Of a DNA stretch of 64,000 bases, positions 25,529 to 33,175 are shown one piece after another. Location: contig CP075365.1 of assembly GCA_019454125.1 (NCBI GenBank), forward strand, positions 1,606,218-1,670,217, written 5' to 3'. How positions within the stretch are numbered: position 1 is the first letter of the stretch; every line of letters starts with the position of its first letter. Below the pieces are notes generated by a model. The model made no database searches, had not been told where the DNA came from, and saw nothing but the letters and a program-made list of their open reading frames with translations. Source of the DNA: Fimbriimonadaceae bacterium. GTDB lineage: Bacteria; Armatimonadota; Fimbriimonadia; Fimbriimonadales; Fimbriimonadaceae. Both the position numbers and the translations under genes were made by a program.

Positions 25529-26470
25529 TCAGAGCGACCGGCGAAACGCCCCTGGAGAGACACCCATCTCCCGCTTGAACGCCCGGCTAAACGCCGCCCC
25601 TGACTCATAGCCCACGCGCCAAGCTATCTCGTCCAGGCCCTTTTTGGTCTCGCGAAGCAGCTCGCACGCCTTTTGCACCCGCCATTGGGTCAGGTGCTCG
25701 AGCGGCCCCACCCCCGCCTTGGCCTTGAACCGGATCGCAAAGGCCGTGCGCGACATTCCGACTCGCTCGGCCAGCTCCGCCACCGTCCAGGGGTGCTCCG
25801 GCTTCTTGTGCATCAGCGTCAGCGCCTTCGAGAGGTCCGGGTCCATGAGCGCCTGGAGCAGCCCCCCGCGGCTCTCAAGGGAACGGCCCTCTTGCTCCTC
25901 GTGGGCGACGAACGTCCGCAGGAGTTCCACGAAGAGGACGTCGGCGAGCCTGTCCATCAAGATGTCCTTGCCAGGAAGGCTCGAACGGGCCTCCGCCGAC
26001 AAGAGGCGAAGCGTTGCCGCGAGGCCGGGGACGGGATGGGCGATGTCGTCCCGCATCCGGATGAGCCGCGGCAGGGACGAGAGGAGGGGGATCGCCGTGT
26101 GGTTCAGAAAGCGAAACCGCCCGACGATCATGGACGTCTTCTCGCCGCCGCCGCCCTGGCGAAAGACGCCCTGGTCGTCGTAGGTCCCCAGCGTCAACAC
26201 CCTCTCCACCGGGGTCGTCGGCGTAAAGGGCCGGTCTCTCATGGTGTGGGCCGATCCGCCGGGGAGCATGACCACGTCTCCGGCGGCCAAAGGCGTCGGT
26301 CCGCCCTCGCCTTCAACCTCGATGTAACAGCTTCCGCGCGAGAGCACGTAAAAGAGGGCTCGGTCCGGCTGGTCGGGAAAGGAGGTTCCCCAAGGAGCGC
26401 TCATCTCGACCGAGAGGTAGATCTCGCTCGCGAGGTGCACCGAAGATAAGAAGCTTGATAGTACGTCCAT
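25529..26470 (-). CDS. AraC family regulator with cupin-type sensor domain
   Basis: A 313-residue regulator. Residues about 15-200 are a cupin-like sensor of the AraC/cupin_6 type (GDVVMLPGGSAHTMRD). Residues about 215-313 are two AraC helix-turn-helices (WTVAELAERVGMSRTAFAIR and LDEIAWRVGYESGAAFSRAF) ending in VSPGAFRR. The start is supported by a strong ribosome-binding site (GGGGGAG). It is divergent from the DoxX-like gene with 107 nt between the starts, the usual arrangement for a regulator of the neighbour. The effector is unknown. Confidence 0.92.
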   Translation of the reverse strand: MDVLSSFLSSVHLASEIYLSVEMSAPWGTSFPDQPDRALFYVLSRGSCYIEVEGEGGPTPLAAGDVVMLPGGSAHTMRDRPFTPTTPVERVLTLGTYDDQGVFRQGGGGEKTSMIVGRFRFLNHTAIPLLSSLPRLIRMRDDIAHPVPGLAATLRLLSAEARSSLPGKDILMDRLADVLFVELLRTFVAHEEQEGRSLESRGGLLQALMDPDLSKALTLMHKKPEHPWTVAELAERVGMSRTAFAIRFKAKAGVGPLEHLTQWRVQKACELLRETKKGLDEIAWRVGYESGAAFSRAFKREMGVSPGAFRRSL

Positions 26471-26577
26471 AACGGCTCCCCCATTATGAACGATCTAACA
26501 AGGAAAATGAACTTTTGGAGTCCATTCGTTCCACATGAGTGTGGTTTCATAGTGAGGACAGCAACGGAGAGATAAAA

Positions 26578-27024
26578 ATGGTAGCGGACTCCACAACAGT
26601 TAGATTGGCGAGCACGAAGGACGAAGCGGTTAACGCGGCAGTCGTCTTGGCCGGTCGATTCCTCTTCTCAGCGATCTTCGTCGCTTCGGCGCCGATGCAC
26701 TTCTCGCAGAGGATGATCGACATGGCGGCCTCCCACGGCGTGCCTCTGGCAGCGATCGCGGTTCCCGCATCCGGTCTGCTCTCGCTGGCCGGGGGGCTGA
26801 GCATCCTGCTCGGCTACCGCGCAAGGCTCGGCGCATGGGCCCTCGTGCTCTTCCTGTTGCCGGTGACCCTGATGATGCACCAGTTCTGGGCAGTCGCGGA
26901 CACCGAGGCGGCCACGCTACAGCTGACGATGTTCATGAAGAACCTAGCCCTCATCGGCGGTGCCTTGCTGATTACTCAGTTCGGCAGCGGCCCGATGAGC
27001 CTCGACCAATGCCGACAGGCATGA
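26578..27024 (+). CDS. DoxX family membrane protein
   Basis: A 148-residue inner-membrane protein with about four hydrophobic helices: VVLAGRFLFSAIFVASAPMHF, LAAIAVPASGLLSLAGGLSI, LGAWALVLFLLPVTLMMHQF, and LALIGGALLITQFGSG. The order and the GGLSILLGY turn are typical of DoxX/DUF417 proteins, which are linked to redox and quinone/thiol homeostasis. The ATG at 26578 is preceded by GGAGAG. It is probably controlled by the divergent AraC regulator. An upstream in-frame Met (26539) would add 13 polar residues and is less likely. Confidence 0.88.
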   Translation: MVADSTTVRLASTKDEAVNAAVVLAGRFLFSAIFVASAPMHFSQRMIDMAASHGVPLAAIAVPASGLLSLAGGLSILLGYRARLGAWALVLFLLPVTLMMHQFWAVADTEAATLQLTMFMKNLALIGGALLITQFGSGPMSLDQCRQA

Positions 27025-27090
27025 CCGGGTCCACGGAACGTGGCCCAAAGCAAAGCACGGCGGCCTAGCGCCGCCAACAAGGAGAAGAAT

Positions 27091-27891
27091 ATGAACAAGA
27101 CACTCGTAGCTATTTTCGACAACGAAGACGCGGCGTTCAACGGACTCAACGCGCTGAAGCAGCTGCACCTCAACGGCGACATCACCCTTTACGACTCGGC
27201 GGTCGTCACGAAGAACTCCTTCGGAGAGACCAGCCTGGTGAAGGCTCCCGACGACGCCCCCACCGGAACCTTCCTCGGGATGTTCGTGGGCGCCTTGGTC
27301 GGCGTCCTGGGTGGACCGATCGGTCTTGCGGTCGGCGCCAGCGCCGGCATCTTGGTCGGGGCGACGTCCGATGCCTTCCGTGACAGTGTGGACTATGGCT
27401 TTGTCGACCAAGTTCGCGAAGTCATGATTCCCGGAAAGGTGGCCGTCATTGCCGACGTCGAGGAGACCTGGGTCACGCCGGTCGACCTGACCATCTCGGA
27501 GCGGGGCGGCATCGTGTTCCGTCGGCTTCGCCACGAAGTCGTGGAAGACCAGCTGGCCCGGGAGCACGCCGAGTTCGAAGAAGAACTGAAGGAGCTTAAA
27601 AAGGAGTGGGCGACGGCCACCGGCGAGACCAAAGCCAAGATCCAGGCGCGGATCACATCGGTCGAGCGGTCGCTCGACGCGGCTCGCGCTCAAGCGGACG
27701 CTCGGGCGAAGAAGCTCGCCGCGGAATGGGCCGCCAAACGCGAGGCGATGGAGAGCCAGCTCAAGGATGCGAACATCCGGGAGCGCGCTCGGATCAAGGA
27801 TCAGATGGACAAGGCGAAGAGAGAGTACGAGGCGCGCGCCGCCAAGCTCCGCCAAGCCCAGCAACTGGTCGCCGAGGCCCTTCGGCCATAA
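27091..27891 (+). CDS. DUF1269-like membrane protein with long coiled-coil tail
   Basis: A 266-residue protein from the ATG at 27091 with AAGGAGAA as ribosome-binding site. Residues about 1-70 start like DUF1269 proteins (KTLVAIFDNEDAAFNGLNAL), and a Gly-rich hydrophobic hairpin follows (LGMFVGALVGVLGGPIGLAV). The second half, about residues 155-266, is a continuous charged heptad stretch (EFEEELKELKKEWATA, then AKREAMESQLKDANIRERAR), so a long coiled coil. It follows the DoxX gene by 66 nt and precedes an HdeD-type gene behind a strong hairpin. Function unknown; envelope stress is suggested by context. Confidence 0.82.
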   Translation: MNKTLVAIFDNEDAAFNGLNALKQLHLNGDITLYDSAVVTKNSFGETSLVKAPDDAPTGTFLGMFVGALVGVLGGPIGLAVGASAGILVGATSDAFRDSVDYGFVDQVREVMIPGKVAVIADVEETWVTPVDLTISERGGIVFRRLRHEVVEDQLAREHAEFEEELKELKKEWATATGETKAKIQARITSVERSLDAARAQADARAKKLAAEWAAKREAMESQLKDANIRERARIKDQMDKAKREYEARAAKLRQAQQLVAEALRP

Positions 27892-27910
27892 GGCTCCCTT
27901 GACTGCACGG

Positions 27911-27936
27911 TGGGGGCGGGCCACGGCCCGCCCCCA
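27911..27936 (+). terminator. GC-rich intergenic hairpin between the DUF1269-like and HdeD genes
   Basis: TGGGGGCGGGCC and GGCCCGCCCCCA pair over up to 12 bp with a tiny loop. No T run follows, so it may act as a 3' stabiliser or attenuator of readthrough into the HdeD gene rather than as a full intrinsic terminator. Confidence 0.5.
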
Positions 27937-27960
27937 GGATTCAGAACCAATTGGAGGAAG

Positions 27961-28524
27961 ATGGTGTTTCAACTACTCATAGACAAATGGTGGCTCTTCG
28001 TCCTACGCGGCGTGGTCGCCATTCTGTTTGGAATCCTAGCGATCGTGAGGCCCGACGTCGCGCTCAGCGCCGTCGTCGCGCTTTACGGCTTCTTCGCCCT
28101 GACGGACGGGCTAGTCAGCCTCGCGGGGTGCTTCGTCTTCTCAAAGACCAAGCTCGTGTGGTGGCTGCTCCTCGAAGGTCTCTTCGGGATCGCCGCCGGA
28201 GTCGTCACCCTCGTCATGCCTGGGTTGACGACGCTCGTCTTGCTTGGGTTCTTAGGCGCGTGGCTGATTGCCAGCGGGGCCGTTCGGATCGCCCTTGCGA
28301 TTCAGATGCGCAAGGTCATCGAAGGAGAGTGGCTCGCGGTGCTGGCTGGCGTCTGTTCCATCGTCGCAGGAGTCCTGACCTTCGTCAGCCCGCTTCAAAC
28401 GGCCGTCGCTTGGATGTGGGTCATGGCTGCGTACGCCTTCGTGGTAGGCGCCGTCATGCTGAGCCTGGGGTTCAGCCTTCGAAGGCTCGGCGGCACGAGG
28501 CCGCAGGGCACGAAGGCCGCTTAG
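27961..28524 (+). CDS. HdeD family membrane protein (DUF308)
   Basis: A 187-residue protein with six hydrophobic helices in the HdeD/DUF308 arrangement, starting LIDKWWLFVLRGVVAILFGI and including paired repeats of the form GxLxLhhP (IVRPDVALSAVVALYG, VMPGLTTLVLLGFLGA, FVSPLQTAVAWMWVM). HdeD proteins are inner-membrane proteins tied to acid resistance in enterics; here the role is not established. GGAGGAAG precedes the ATG at 27961. Confidence 0.92.
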   Translation: MVFQLLIDKWWLFVLRGVVAILFGILAIVRPDVALSAVVALYGFFALTDGLVSLAGCFVFSKTKLVWWLLLEGLFGIAAGVVTLVMPGLTTLVLLGFLGAWLIASGAVRIALAIQMRKVIEGEWLAVLAGVCSIVAGVLTFVSPLQTAVAWMWVMAAYAFVVGAVMLSLGFSLRRLGGTRPQGTKAA

Positions 28525-28539
28525 ACGCGCTGGATTCAT

Positions 28540-28602
28540 CGGTCGCAGCGGGTCTGGATTGAGAGGGGCTTGCCCCCCTTCGAGAAAGACCTTCTGCGAC
28601 CG
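28540..28602. repeat. 63-bp interrupted palindrome after the HdeD gene
   Basis: CGGTCGCAG (28540-28548) pairs with CTGCGACCG (28594-28602), GGTCT with AGACC just inside, and AGGGGC with GCCCCCCT at the tip. The RNA could form a long imperfect hairpin. It starts 16 nt after the HdeD stop and could be a 3' end structure or the remains of a small repeat element. Confidence 0.6.
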
Positions 28603-28832
28603 ATCGGCACAGGCGCCAGGGGAACTGCCGGCCAAAAAGCCTCGACCCAAACGGGATTGAGGCGCCCAAGCTGGCTCATTGAATCGGGCCAGGCAAGGGC
28701 GCTACCCCCGGGCTCCGGCGCGCTCAGAGCCCCTCGCGGGGACGGCGGGCTGGGCAAGCCAGCGGAGCAGGTATCGTGGCCCGCAGTCCCACCGGCCCAA
28801 CCCCAACTCTGGCAGGGCCTGGCCCGTGCCGT

Positions 28833-28865
28833 AGCCGTGCCACAGCCGTGCCACAGCCGTGCCAA
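28833..28865 (+). repeat. Three tandem copies of an 11-bp repeat
   Basis: AGCCGTGCCAC occurs twice in a row, followed by AGCCGTGCCAA. A related GGCCCGTGCC lies just upstream. The array is too short for a functional claim and is probably slippage-derived. Confidence 0.7.
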
Positions 28866-29286
28866 CGCGGTGGTTGTCCAGTCACTTTGCCCCCACTGTC
28901 CGCCAAGGCGGGGGCGGGTAGCATGGTCTGGCCCGAAGGGCAGGCCGGAGGCAGGTCGCTTGACCACCAGGCGTGCGGCCGAGAGCCTGCGTATCCTGGC
29001 CCGTCGTCGGAGCGACCAGACCAGGCCGCCCCTACCATGGCGACGCCTTACGGTGGCTTCCGCCCTCGAATCGACGGGTCACTGAGGGCCGACCAGCGCG
29101 GGCCAAAGGAGGGGCGGCCCGGGACACGCTTCAGGACGTGCCTTCCGTGCCGCGCGAATGCTCAAGGTTGCCCCAGACTTGAAGCCTCGATGGTTCGAAG
29201 GTTCGCCGGCCCGATTGGGCGAGCATCGCGTCAGCCACCAGAACGGGGTGTTTAATCGAAAAGCGGCGCCCGGGCACTCTTTTGAT

Positions 29287-29315
29287 TTGGAGTTTTAGCG
29301 AATGTCACATATAAT
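29287..29315 (+). promoter_or_regulatory. Sigma-70-like promoter for a PEP-CTERM gene
   Basis: TTGGAG (29287-29292), a 17-nt spacer, then a perfect TATAAT (29310-29315). The predicted transcript start near 29322 lies upstream of the ATG at 29338 and rules out the earlier in-frame ATG at 29302. Confidence 0.75.
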
Positions 29316-29337
29316 GGGGTTGCCTTTAAGGATCATT

Positions 29338-29997
29338 ATGAAATTGCGCAGTCTCCTCGTCGTTCTCGCCGTCGCCCCGCCCGCATTCGGCGTCACCCAG
29401 ACGTTGAGCATCTTCGACGCTGCATACCGCCTGGAGGCCGACGCCCGTTCCGGGGCGTCAACCGACAGCAAGGTCGCGTTCTCAAACAGCCTGGGGCCCC
29501 TGCAGAACTTCTTCGACCGGGTGGACGCCTTCGCGAGCCAGCCGCCGAGCACCGTGCACTCCTGGGCGACCGTCGGATGGACCTGCACGCCGACCGTCCT
29601 GGACGTGGAGCTCACCGCGTGCTGGGACTCCCTGGAGCTCGGGGCGGGCAATGCCGGGCACATGCTCAGCCGCCTGTTCCTCGGCATCAATCTCGACACT
29701 CCGAACTTTGTCGGGATCAGTGCGTTCTACGACCTGCCGAACTCATGGGCCGAAGTAGACGTCTGGAACGGCGCCAACTGGGTTCTCTTCCTGAACCGGA
29801 CCCAAGTGCCGGGGTATTTCGGAGTCTGGAACCCGGGCGACTACCGCCTGCGGGCCGAGCGCCTCTACAACCCGGTCGGCAACTCGACGGGTTGTGTGCC
29901 GTGGCAGTTTCAGCTCACCGCCCAGGCGGTGCCGGAGCCGGCAAGCCTGGTCGCGCTTGGCGCAGGTCTAGCGCTCTTCCGTCGGCCAAGGCGCTGA
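29338..29997 (+). CDS. PEP-CTERM secreted protein
   Basis: A 219-residue protein: a signal peptide (MKLRSLLVVLAVAPPAFG), a body with four spaced Cys residues and no recognised domain, and a C-terminal sorting signal VPEPASLVALGAGLALF followed by RRPRR. The PEP motif, hydrophobic helix and basic tail are the mark of exosortase-processed surface proteins. The start is set by the promoter at 29287-29315. No exosortase gene is in the window. Confidence 0.85.
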   Translation: MKLRSLLVVLAVAPPAFGVTQTLSIFDAAYRLEADARSGASTDSKVAFSNSLGPLQNFFDRVDAFASQPPSTVHSWATVGWTCTPTVLDVELTACWDSLELGAGNAGHMLSRLFLGINLDTPNFVGISAFYDLPNSWAEVDVWNGANWVLFLNRTQVPGYFGVWNPGDYRLRAERLYNPVGNSTGCVPWQFQLTAQAVPEPASLVALGAGLALFRRPRR

Positions 29998-30070
29998 GGC
30001 CCGGATCGGGATGAGCGGACAGGCGCAAGAGACTGACAGTCCAGGACTTTGACGGGGCGAAAAAGAACCC

Positions 30071-30120
30071 TTGCTATCGCGGGAAACCTGTGCTATACTG
30101 AACCTAATGGTACAGTATAG
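30071..30120 (+). promoter_or_regulatory. Promoter and ArsR-type operator overlapping the start codon
   Basis: TTGCTA (30071-30076), 17-nt spacer, TATACT (30094-30099). An 8-bp perfect inverted repeat, CTATACTG (30093-30100) and CAGTATAG (30113-30120), spans the -10 box and the ATG at 30107. A dimer bound here would block both RNA polymerase and ribosome loading, so autorepression by the ArsR protein is strongly suggested. Confidence 0.8.
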
Positions 30121-30460
30121 CCAAGCCCGTTTCGACGCCTCGTTCGGCGCGCTCTCGGACGCCACCCGGCGCGGCGTCCTGGAGCAACTCGGACGCAAGG
30201 ACGCTTCAATCACCGAGCTTGCCGAGGAGTTCCGCATGACCCTGACGGGAATGAAGAAGCACATCGGCGTCCTTGAGAAAGCGGGGCTCGTCAGCACCGA
30301 AAAGGTCGGGCGGGTGCGGACGTGCACGCTCGGGACGCTCGGCCTTGAGGCAGAGGCGGCATGGATCGAGGGGCACCGGCAACTCTGGGCCGCACGCTTT
30401 GCCGACTTGGACAGGGTCCTCGAGGGACTGAAGCGGAAGGAAGGAGCCAATGGACGTTAA
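30107..30460 (+). CDS. ArsR/SmtB-type transcriptional repressor paired with an SRPBCC gene
   Basis: A 117-residue winged-helix protein (FGALSDATRRGVLEQLGRKD, ITELAEEFRMTLTGMKKHIGVLEKAGLV) of the ArsR subgroup that accompanies AHSA1/SRPBCC genes. No Cys-based metal site is visible, so it is probably not a metal sensor. The first gene of a four-gene operon: the SRPBCC gene starts 11 nt before its stop. An inverted repeat spans its promoter and start codon, supporting autoregulation. Confidence 0.9.
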   Translation: MVQYSQARFDASFGALSDATRRGVLEQLGRKDASITELAEEFRMTLTGMKKHIGVLEKAGLVSTEKVGRVRTCTLGTLGLEAEAAWIEGHRQLWAARFADLDRVLEGLKRKEGANGR

Positions 30461-30941
30461 CACAAGCACCGAGACCAAGGTCGAACGAAAGTCCGAGGTC
30501 GAACTCGCCGTCACGCGCACCCTCAATGCGCCCGCCCACCTCGTCTGGGAGGCGTTGACCGATGCAGAGCTCTTCAGGCGGTGGTGGGTGCCGAAGTCCT
30601 TTGGGCTGAACCTGGTCTCGTGCGAGATGGACGTTCGCGTCGGGGGGACTTATCGCTTGACGTTCCTCCACGAAGGGGCGACCATGGAGTTCTTCGGCAC
30701 TTACCTCGAAGTGTCGCCGCCCTCCCGGCTCGTCTGGACGAACGACGAAGGCGACGCGGGCCAGACCGTCACGACGGTGACACTTGAGGAGACGGGGGGT
30801 AAGACCCAAATGTCCTTGCACAACCACTACCCCTCAAAGGAAGCGCTTGAATCCGACGGATCGACCGGGGCGATGCCGGAAGCGTTCGACCAACTCGACA
30901 CCCTCCTCGCCGGCATGGAACCGACGCGGGAGGCGCGATGA
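30450..30941 (+). CDS. SRPBCC / AHSA1 family protein
   Basis: A 163-residue START-like ligand-binding protein of the AHSA1 group. Typical blocks are VTRTLNAPAHLVWEALTDAE, FRRWWVPKSF, the VGGTYRLTF strand, and PPSRLVWTND, with the long C-terminal helix (PEAFDQLDTLLAGM). Members bind hydrophobic small molecules or act as co-chaperone-like factors. Its coupling to an ArsR repressor is common, and the pair may sense an organic ligand. Overlaps the regulator upstream by 11 nt and the DUF1801 gene downstream by 4 nt. Confidence 0.92.
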   Translation: MDVNTSTETKVERKSEVELAVTRTLNAPAHLVWEALTDAELFRRWWVPKSFGLNLVSCEMDVRVGGTYRLTFLHEGATMEFFGTYLEVSPPSRLVWTNDEGDAGQTVTTVTLEETGGKTQMSLHNHYPSKEALESDGSTGAMPEAFDQLDTLLAGMEPTREAR

Positions 30942-31435
30942 AGCTTCAAGCAGACCAGCCGAACAACGATGGGTCTGCCGGCGTTAGGGGGAGGGTAGCC
31001 GGGCTCGACGGCCAAGAGAGCCTTCCCGTATCGATGTCCGGCAAGGCAAGCTCAGCGAAGGCCGCGACCGGCGACGGGCCCGTCTTCAAACACATCGCCG
31101 GCATGCCGCAGCCCCATCGAGGCATCGCTGAGCGGATCGACGCCCTCGCGGCCAAGAGTCTGCCCGGTCTCAAGCGGGCGGTGAAGTGGGGTATGGCGTA
31201 CTATGGGGTCGACGATGGCTGGTGCTTCTCTTCGGGCGCCTTCGTCGGCCATGTGAAGCTCATGTTCATACGGGGCACGTCCCTGGTTCCGGAGCCGCCC
31301 GTGACGCCGACCGGGATGGGTCGAGCCACGCGGGGGGTCGAGCTCGCCACACTCGAAGACATTGACGAGGGCCAATTGGAGCTCTGGATGAGACAAGCGG
31401 CCACGATGCCCTTCGCAGGGGGGAGGAAGTCGTGA
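30938..31435 (+). CDS. DUF1801 domain protein
   Basis: A 165-residue protein; residues about 50-160 match DUF1801 (YdhG-like) proteins: [28 protein letters not shown], then [19 protein letters not shown] and the L..L.DI...QL..W end. The first 45 residues are polar and probably disordered. Linked by 4-nt overlaps to the SRPBCC gene and the hydrolase gene, so it is one operon. DUF1801 proteins often accompany SRPBCC/ArsR genes; the function is not known. Confidence 0.85.
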   Translation: MKLQADQPNNDGSAGVRGRVAGLDGQESLPVSMSGKASSAKAATGDGPVFKHIAGMPQPHRGIAERIDALAAKSLPGLKRAVKWGMAYYGVDDGWCFSSGAFVGHVKLMFIRGTSLVPEPPVTPTGMGRATRGVELATLEDIDEGQLELWMRQAATMPFAGGRKS

Positions 31436-32283
31436 CGCGGAAAGCGGTATTACTCTTGGTGTCTCTCATGGTCACCGCCGCATCCGCGCAAGAACAGCCC
31501 TTGACGGGCTACGCACCTGTCAACGGTCTCAACATGTACTATGAGGTCCACGGGGACGGGGAGCCTCTCGTGTTGCTCCACGGTGCGTTCATGGCCATCA
31601 CGAACAACTGGGAGGGATGGATCAGCGAGCTTTCCAAGACCCGGAAAGTCATCGCGGTCGAGATGCAGGGTCACGGACGCACGGCGGATATCGCGCGGGA
31701 CATGACCCCCGAGAACTTCGCCGACGACGTCGCGGCCCTTCTCGACCACCTCGAGATTCCCAAGGCGGACCTCATGGGCTACAGCATGGGTGGCAGTGTG
31801 GCGATGCACTGTGCGGTTCGTCATCCAGACCGGGTGAGGAGGGTCGTCGTCTTGTCGGCCCCGTTCCGTCGCGACGGAGTGGTGGAGGAAGGGGCGGACG
31901 CGTTGAAGAACCTCACGCCAGAACTCTTTATGGGTTCGCCGCTCGAAGAGGACTATCGGAAGCTCAGCCCGACGCCGGACGACTTTGCAAAGTTTGTCGA
32001 GCACATGGTGGCGGCGATGTCACAGGGGCGGGACCTGGACGCGTCTCAACTGGAGGGCACGGCCTCGCCGATGTTGTTCATCTTCGGCGACGCTGACGGC
32101 ATCCGCCTCGACCACGTCGCGGAGATGTTTCGGCTTAAGGGTGGCGAGACTCACGGTGACCTTCGACCGCGGACTCCCTCGCGACTGGCCGTCTTGCCGG
32201 ACACCACGCATGTGAGCTTGATGCAGCGGATGCCCGTGATCGTCCCCCTGGTGAACGACTTTCTCGACGCCAGGCAGGAATGA
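31432..32283 (+). CDS. Secreted alpha/beta hydrolase
   Basis: A 283-residue hydrolase with a GTG start overlapping the DUF1801 stop, and a signal peptide ([16 protein letters not shown]). The fold is clear: the oxyanion HG motif in LVLLHGAFM, the nucleophile Ser118 in [11 protein letters not shown], the acid Asp in [10 protein letters not shown], and the His in PDTTHVSLM. The substrate is not inferable; proteins like this act on esters, epoxides or amides. It is the last gene of the ArsR-SRPBCC-DUF1801-hydrolase operon. Confidence 0.9.
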   Translation: MTRKAVLLLVSLMVTAASAQEQPLTGYAPVNGLNMYYEVHGDGEPLVLLHGAFMAITNNWEGWISELSKTRKVIAVEMQGHGRTADIARDMTPENFADDVAALLDHLEIPKADLMGYSMGGSVAMHCAVRHPDRVRRVVVLSAPFRRDGVVEEGADALKNLTPELFMGSPLEEDYRKLSPTPDDFAKFVEHMVAAMSQGRDLDASQLEGTASPMLFIFGDADGIRLDHVAEMFRLKGGETHGDLRPRTPSRLAVLPDTTHVSLMQRMPVIVPLVNDFLDARQE

Positions 32284-32379
32284 CTCCTGATTAGCCAGAG
32301 AAGGACGGGTTTCGAACCGGTTGGTCTGGATGCACCGTAGCTTGCCCTTGGACTAGGCCTTTCCCTGGAACGTTTCTAG

Positions 32380-32391
32380 ATATCTCGATAT
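32380..32391. promoter_or_regulatory. Palindrome at the start of the arsenic-type arsR
   Basis: ATATC-TC-GATAT lies directly at the 5' end of arsR, overlapping the first possible ATG (32390). ArsR operators are short AT-rich inverted repeats in this position. A GTG at 32411, just before residues DSPLLMFKALGD, is an alternative start that would place the palindrome fully upstream of the coding sequence. Confidence 0.5.
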
Positions 32392-32791
32392 GTCATGGTA
32401 TAACCCAGCCGTGGACTCGCCCCTCCTCATGTTCAAAGCGCTCGGTGACCCGACCCGGGCCCGCATCTTCGAGTTCCTTTGCTCGAAGTGCAGTCCGGTC
32501 GCCCTCGACGAGAGCGACGACGTCAGGCCAGTCCAGGGCGTCACGGTCGGTGAAGTGTGCTGTCACATCACAGGCAGCGAGCAGTTCAGTTCTACGGTCT
32601 CCTTTCACATCAAGGAGCTGCGCCTGGCGGGGCTCATCAACGCCGAAAAGAACGGCAAGTTCATGGTGTGCTCCCTGCGAAGGGAGGCGATCGACGTGAT
32701 GCGAGACTATCTCGACCGCCAGTTAGAGACATTAAGGAGAGCCTGCACCAAGGCGAGTCCACAAGCATCCACCAAAGGCGAAGACCAATGA
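32390..32791 (+). CDS. arsR: Arsenic/metal-type ArsR repressor
   Basis: A 133-residue winged-helix repressor: MFKALGDPTRARIFEFLCSK and FSSTVSFHIKELRLAGLINAEKNGKFMVCSL. It carries Cys pairs in the sensing region (CSKC, CCH) suited to As(III) binding. It is followed by an arsD and an arsA remnant with a 4-nt overlap, the layout of arsRDA operons, but both partners are broken, so this regulator now controls little. Start is ATG 32390 or GTG 32411. Confidence 0.9.
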   Translation: MSWYNPAVDSPLLMFKALGDPTRARIFEFLCSKCSPVALDESDDVRPVQGVTVGEVCCHITGSEQFSSTVSFHIKELRLAGLINAEKNGKFMVCSLRREAIDVMRDYLDRQLETLRRACTKASPQASTKGEDQ

Positions 32792-33174
32792 AAACACTCA
32801 AGATCTATGACCCTGCCATGTGCTGCTCAACGGGAGTATGCGGTCCCAGCGTCGACCAGAAGCTGGTCAAGCTGGGCGCCGACGTCGCGTTCTTGAATAG
32901 CAAGGGCGTCGCGGTGGAACGGTACAACCTCGGCCATTAGCAAGACGCCTTCACCGCAAACCAGACCGTCCTCGCAGAAATGGGTACGGAAGCGGAGAAC
33001 CTTCCGCTTTTCATCGTCGACGGCGAGGTTAAGGCTAAGGCGAGCTATCCAAGCCGCTCCGAGCTCGCATCCTGGTTAGGAGTCGGGTTGGAAGGCGACT
33101 CGGCCCAAGCAAGGGTCGAACTGCCGATGGCATCCGCGAAGTGCTGCGAGTCCGAAGGTGAAGGGTGCTGCTGA
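32788..33174 (+). pseudogene. arsD: arsD interrupted by an in-frame amber codon
   Basis: ArsD is the chaperone that passes As(III) to the ArsA ATPase. The reading frame begins at ATG 32788 with the metal-binding Cys12, Cys13 and Cys18 (DPAMCCSTGVCGPS) and continues through NLGH to TAG at 32938-32940. The same frame then resumes QDAFTANQTVLAEMG, FIVDGEVKAKASYPSRSELASWLG and a Cys-rich end (CCESEGEGCC). Homologues have Gln in this region (an NLAQQPxAF pattern), so a single CAG-to-TAG change is the simplest explanation. Without the stop the protein would have about 128 residues, the normal ArsD length. Readthrough cannot be excluded but the neighbouring arsA is also broken. Confidence 0.85.
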
Positions 33175-33175
33175 G

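Larger units (their letters stand above)
28525..29280. other. Gene-poor, very GC-rich 0.75-kb stretch with palindromes and short repeats
   Basis: No open frame here shows a recognisable domain, ribosome-binding site and start together. Long frames exist on both strands, but their products are Pro/Arg/Gly-rich and mutually overlapping, as expected from extreme GC content. It holds the palindrome at 28540-28602 and three copies of an 11-mer at 28833-28865. The next clear signal is the promoter at 29287. Confidence 0.6.

Noticed and set aside
28833-28865. CRISPR-like array from the three 11-mers
   Set aside because: Units are directly adjacent without spacers and too short; no cas genes anywhere in the window.
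28570-29085. A 171-residue plus-strand frame in the gene-poor stretch
   Set aside because: Pro/Arg/Gly-rich composition, no ribosome-binding site, and overlapping equally long frames on both strands; no support beyond length.
32938-32940. arsD amber codon as pyrrolysine or programmed readthrough
   Set aside because: The position matches a Gln in homologues, the next gene arsA is also frameshifted, and no pyl-like signal is near; decay is simpler.
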